In this document: positions 61,276-64,000 of the stretch, piece after piece
How positions within the stretch are numbered: the first letter of the stretch is position 1
Layout: every line of letters begins with the position of its first letter
Assembly: GCF_006476605.1 (NCBI RefSeq)
Contig: NZ_ML636802.1
Location: forward strand, 124,001 to 188,000
Direction: 5' to 3'
Origin: Brucella gallinifaecis
GTDB lineage: Bacteria; Pseudomonadota; Alphaproteobacteria; Rhizobiales; Rhizobiaceae
Length of the DNA stretch: 64,000 nt
The notes under the pieces: generated by a model
The model's database searches: none
What the model saw: only the letters and a program-made list of their open reading frames with translations
Told to the model about the DNA's origin: nothing
Made by a program: the position numbers and the translations under genes

Positions 61276-63060
61276 ATGAATATCAACGAGCTGCGTCATA
61301 ACCGGTATTTGCGGGTTCTCTTTGTGCCTTTCCGTATGCGTGCACTTGTGCGCGGCAGCGAGATCGGTCTGGCCATTGCCGGTGCCGTCATTGGTATCAT
61401 CTCCGCCCTCGCCGTGGCAGCCATTGCAGGCATTTCCCAATGGATGCATCAGGCGCTTTTCGGACTAGCTGAAGGAGAACGGCTAAGCTCGGCCTCTCAG
61501 CTCGACATAGCTGCCTATATTGCGCCTGTCGCTGGCGGCATATTGATGGGTATCGTCGTCTGGATACTGGCACGCTGGCGCAAAAAACCCATTGTTGACC
61601 CGATCGAAGCCAATGCACTGCATGGCGGGCACCTGTCACTGACCGACAGTTTTATTCTGGTTGGTCAAAACCTTATTTCAAACGGCTTTGGGGCATCGGT
61701 TGGGCTGGAAGCGGCCTATACGCAGCTTTCAAGTGGCTTTGCCTCACGCATCGGGCGGATACTGAAGCTACGCCGGGCCGATTTGCGCACTTTGGTCGGA
61801 TGCGGTGCGGCGGCGGCTATTGCGAGTGCTTTCAACGCGCCCCTGACGGGCGCCTTCTATGCATTTGAACTGATTATCGGCGTCTATTCGATTGCAACTC
61901 TGGCCCCTGTCGTGGTGGCAGCGATTGTTGGAATGCTGGTTACACAAGCCATTGGCGGCGCACCTTTGGTGATTCATATCGGCCCGCTCGACGGGATCAC
62001 TGCACGCGACTATCTGCCAGCTCTTGTTCTCGGTTTCATGACGGCAGGCATTGGCATTCTTATCATGCGCGGTGTCACAACCGTAGAGCAGCTTGCCCGT
62101 AAAAGCGTTATACCTACAGTGCTGGCGCCGGCAATTGGCGGGGCAGCTATCGGCATGATCGCTTTTGTTTCACCACAGGTTCTGGCTTCTGGTCATGGTG
62201 CGCTGCATCTGGACCTTAATGCCAATCTGACAATTCCGGTATTGTTGCTGCTGATTTTCAGCAAATCTCTTGCATCCGCTGTTTCCATCGGCTCCGGTTT
62301 TCGCGGTGGTCTTTTCTTTGCATCATTGTTCTTGGGAGCACTCACTGGCAAGTTATTTGCCATTCTCAGCGGCTATGTTCTGCCGCTTACGCTTGAACCG
62401 GAAGCCTATGCCGTCATCGGCATGAGCTCGATGGCCGTTGCAATCATCGGTGGCCCGTTGACAATGGCTTTTCTGGCTCTGGAGCTGACAGGGGATTTTC
62501 CGCTGGCAATGCTTGTTCTGGGCGCTGTCGTCTCGTCATCACTTATGGTGAGAAAAACATTCGGCTATTCGTTCGCCACATGGCGGTTCCATTTGCGTGG
62601 CGAAGCCATTCGTTCAGCGCATGATATTGGCTGGGTTCGCGATCTCACTGTTCATCGCATGATGCGACATGACGTTAAAACCGTACCGATTGATACAGAT
62701 ATTGAGACATTCCGTCACGATTTCCCGCTGGGTTCGACCCAACGCGTTATCGCAGTAGACAGTGAAGGTCATTATGTCGGCATGATACCAGTGCCGGAAG
62801 CATATTCAGAGAGCTTTGACAAAACAGACCAAACACGCAGCATCCGCGAATTATTGCGTTATCAGGATGAATTTCTGCTGCCCCATATGAATGCAAAAGA
62901 AGCGGTCGTACGCTTTGACAGGGCAGAAGCGGAAGCCCTCGCAGTCATCAATAATGCGCAGGAACGCAAGGTACTCGGGCTTTTGAGCGAGGCACACACA
63001 TTGCGCCGCTATAATGAAGAGCTGGACCGGCGCAGACGCGAGATTTCCGGTGAAGTGTAA
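61276..63060 (+). CDS. ClC-family chloride channel/transporter with C-terminal CBS-like region
   Basis: The 594-residue membrane protein has about ten membrane segments and the ClC signatures: GASVGLEAAYTQ in place of the usual G-(K/R)-E-G-P loop, keeping the gating glutamate; SAFNAPLTGAFYAFELI with a glutamate at the proton site; and GSGFRGGLFFASLFLGALTGK. A soluble C-terminal region (about residues 460-590) resembles a CBS pair. It moves chloride or exchanges it for protons. The altered gating loop is typical of a bacterial subfamily. Confidence 0.88.
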   Translation: MNINELRHNRYLRVLFVPFRMRALVRGSEIGLAIAGAVIGIISALAVAAIAGISQWMHQALFGLAEGERLSSASQLDIAAYIAPVAGGILMGIVVWILARWRKKPIVDPIEANALHGGHLSLTDSFILVGQNLISNGFGASVGLEAAYTQLSSGFASRIGRILKLRRADLRTLVGCGAAAAIASAFNAPLTGAFYAFELIIGVYSIATLAPVVVAAIVGMLVTQAIGGAPLVIHIGPLDGITARDYLPALVLGFMTAGIGILIMRGVTTVEQLARKSVIPTVLAPAIGGAAIGMIAFVSPQVLASGHGALHLDLNANLTIPVLLLLIFSKSLASAVSIGSGFRGGLFFASLFLGALTGKLFAILSGYVLPLTLEPEAYAVIGMSSMAVAIIGGPLTMAFLALELTGDFPLAMLVLGAVVSSSLMVRKTFGYSFATWRFHLRGEAIRSAHDIGWVRDLTVHRMMRHDVKTVPIDTDIETFRHDFPLGSTQRVIAVDSEGHYVGMIPVPEAYSESFDKTDQTRSIRELLRYQDEFLLPHMNAKEAVVRFDRAEAEALAVINNAQERKVLGLLSEAHTLRRYNEELDRRRREISGEV

Positions 63061-63233
63061 ACAATCACAATGTTTTATTTCGTCAGTTTTTCAGATGTCG
63101 CACTATCATGATATGATAATGCATAAAGCATACCCCCTGCTGAAGTTTGACCTGCGGATTATAAAAGTGTAGCTCCTGCGCAATGTTCAGCAGGTCATTT
63201 GACCCCAATATCTCCCAAGTAAAGGCTTTTAGC

Positions 63234-63920
63234 ATGGCAGCTCCAGCCCTGATTATTTTTGATTGTGACGGCGTTCTGGTGGACTCTGAAGTCATCTCGG
63301 CAGAAGTCGATGCTGCTCTTCTGACAGAAGCTGGCTACCCGATTGAAGCCGCTGAAGTGGGCGAACGTTTTGCCGGGCTGACCTGGCAGGATATTCTTCT
63401 CACAGTCGAGCGTGAAGCTGGCATACCTATTTCTGCATCGCTTCTGGATAAGGCAGAAAAACTGCTGGACGAACGGCTGAAAAATGAAGTGCAGGCGATT
63501 GAAGATATCGTGGAAGTCGTTTCAGCGCTCAATCTGCCAAAATGCATCTGCTCAAACTCAACCAGCACCCGCCTTGAACTTATGCTCAAGCGTGTTGGCC
63601 TTTATGATCTGTTTGCACCCAATATTTTCTCTGCACGTGAAGTCGGCAGCAAAAAGCCAAAGCCTGCTCCTGATGTCTTTCTTCATGCTGCGCAGAATTT
63701 CGGTGTCGATCCGGCAGATGTGATTGTCATTGAAGATTCAGCCCACGGCATCCATGGCGCACGTGCGGCCGGTATGCGGGTGATCGGCTTTACAGGTGGA
63801 GCGCATACCTATCCGGGCCATGCCGACAAGCTGACAGATGCTGGTGCAGAAACCGTCATCCATCGCCATAAGGACTTGCCCGGGGTTATCGAGGCTCTTT
63901 CAATCTGGGCGGATGCCTGA
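63234..63920 (+). CDS. HAD-superfamily phosphatase (phosphoglycolate phosphatase-like)
   Basis: The 228-residue protein has the HAD motif 1 FDCDGVLVDSE (nucleophile D10), motif 2 in CICSNSTSTRL, the lysine in GSKKPKPAPDVFLHAA and motif 4 EDSAHGIHGARAAGMRVIGFTGG. The cap domain is of the C1 helical type (about residues 20-80). These are the features of sugar-phosphate and phosphoglycolate phosphatases; substrate uncertain. ATG 63234 has AAAGG upstream; the frame extends to 63183. Confidence 0.87.
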   Translation: MAAPALIIFDCDGVLVDSEVISAEVDAALLTEAGYPIEAAEVGERFAGLTWQDILLTVEREAGIPISASLLDKAEKLLDERLKNEVQAIEDIVEVVSALNLPKCICSNSTSTRLELMLKRVGLYDLFAPNIFSAREVGSKKPKPAPDVFLHAAQNFGVDPADVIVIEDSAHGIHGARAAGMRVIGFTGGAHTYPGHADKLTDAGAETVIHRHKDLPGVIEALSIWADA

Positions 63921-63948
63921 TTGTTGTCAGCCAATCCGGAAAACATTA

Positions 63949-63971
63949 TTGCGCACCTGAACGGTGCGCAA
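63949..63971. terminator. Hairpin after the HAD phosphatase gene
   Basis: Perfect 9-bp arms (TTGCGCACC at 63949-63957 and GGTGCGCAA at 63963-63971) with a 5-nt loop lie 28 bp after the stop. No long T-run follows on the + strand. A minus-strand frame ending with TGA at 63979-63981 (RKRSAA just before the stop) reaches the right edge and could be the tail of a convergent gene sharing this hairpin. Confidence 0.55.
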
Positions 63972-64000
63972 AAAGTTGTCAGGCAGCGCTGCGCTTTCTT

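Overview
The window comes from an alphaproteobacterial chromosome of the order Hyphomicrobiales, most likely a relative of Brucella and Ochrobactrum. The evidence is the set of genes: a CcrM (GANTC) methyltransferase next to mutY, a MucR regulator of Brucella length (142 aa), pyruvate phosphate dikinase, a betI-betA-betB cluster, DUF1491, DUF2336, DUF5330 and DUF6456 proteins, and a head-tail cluster of the Rhodobacter gene transfer agent (GTA) type. One family of that cluster, TIGR02218, is itself named after the Brucella suis locus BR0599. The base composition looks lower in GC than Brucella. No tRNA, rRNA, CRISPR array, integrase or insertion sequence was found.

Layout. 1-9.8 kb (minus strand): a compact GTA/prophage-like structural cluster running from a terS-like gene to a DUF2163 gene that leaves the window at the left edge. 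The order is TerS, TerL, portal, small membrane protein, protease, capsid, head-tail connectors, tail terminator, tail tube, gp10, gp10.1, short tape measure, DUF2460, DUF2163. 10-22 kb: a class A penicillin-binding protein, two small DUF1214/DUF1254-type membrane proteins, a DUF2336 gene, a PleC/DivJ-type histidine kinase overlapping a peptidoglycan-binding protein, SufE, an amidase, a DnaA-domain protein coupled to a DUF6456 protein, and MucR behind a long AT-rich leader. 23-35 kb: MsrB, oligopeptidase B, two c-type cytochromes, SodB, haloacid dehalogenase, a Tat-lipoprotein L,D-transpeptidase, a HerA-like ATPase, a CynX/NimT transporter and CorA. 35-40 kb: an AbrB/Doc toxin-antitoxin pair with a perfect palindromic operator, a GreA/GreB-type factor, and the choline-to-glycine-betaine operon with its BetI operator.

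40-50 kb: an AT-rich AraC regulator tail-to-tail with a DUF2793 (phage or GTA tail-fibre type) gene, two purine-catabolism genes (allA, uraH), BioY, a metallo-beta-lactamase-fold hydrolase, a polysaccharide deacetylase-like protein and PpdK. 50-64 kb: smc, a DsbA-like protein and a DciA-like DUF721 gene, then a three-gene surface-polysaccharide block (GT25, Wzy-like, UDP-glucuronate epimerase), mutY, ccrM, a ClC channel and a HAD hydrolase.

How the genes relate: several encode chromosome and cell-cycle functions (smc, ccrM, PleC/DivJ-type kinase, DnaA-like protein, MucR) or envelope building (PBP, L,D-transpeptidase, PG-binding protein, deacetylase, Wzy block). No clearly unprecedented system is visible. 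The best leads are the intact GTA cluster with internal hairpins, an orphan DUF2793 tail-fibre-like gene 32 kb away, the polysaccharide block between dciA-like and mutY, and the toxin-antitoxin operator that occludes its own ribosome-binding site.
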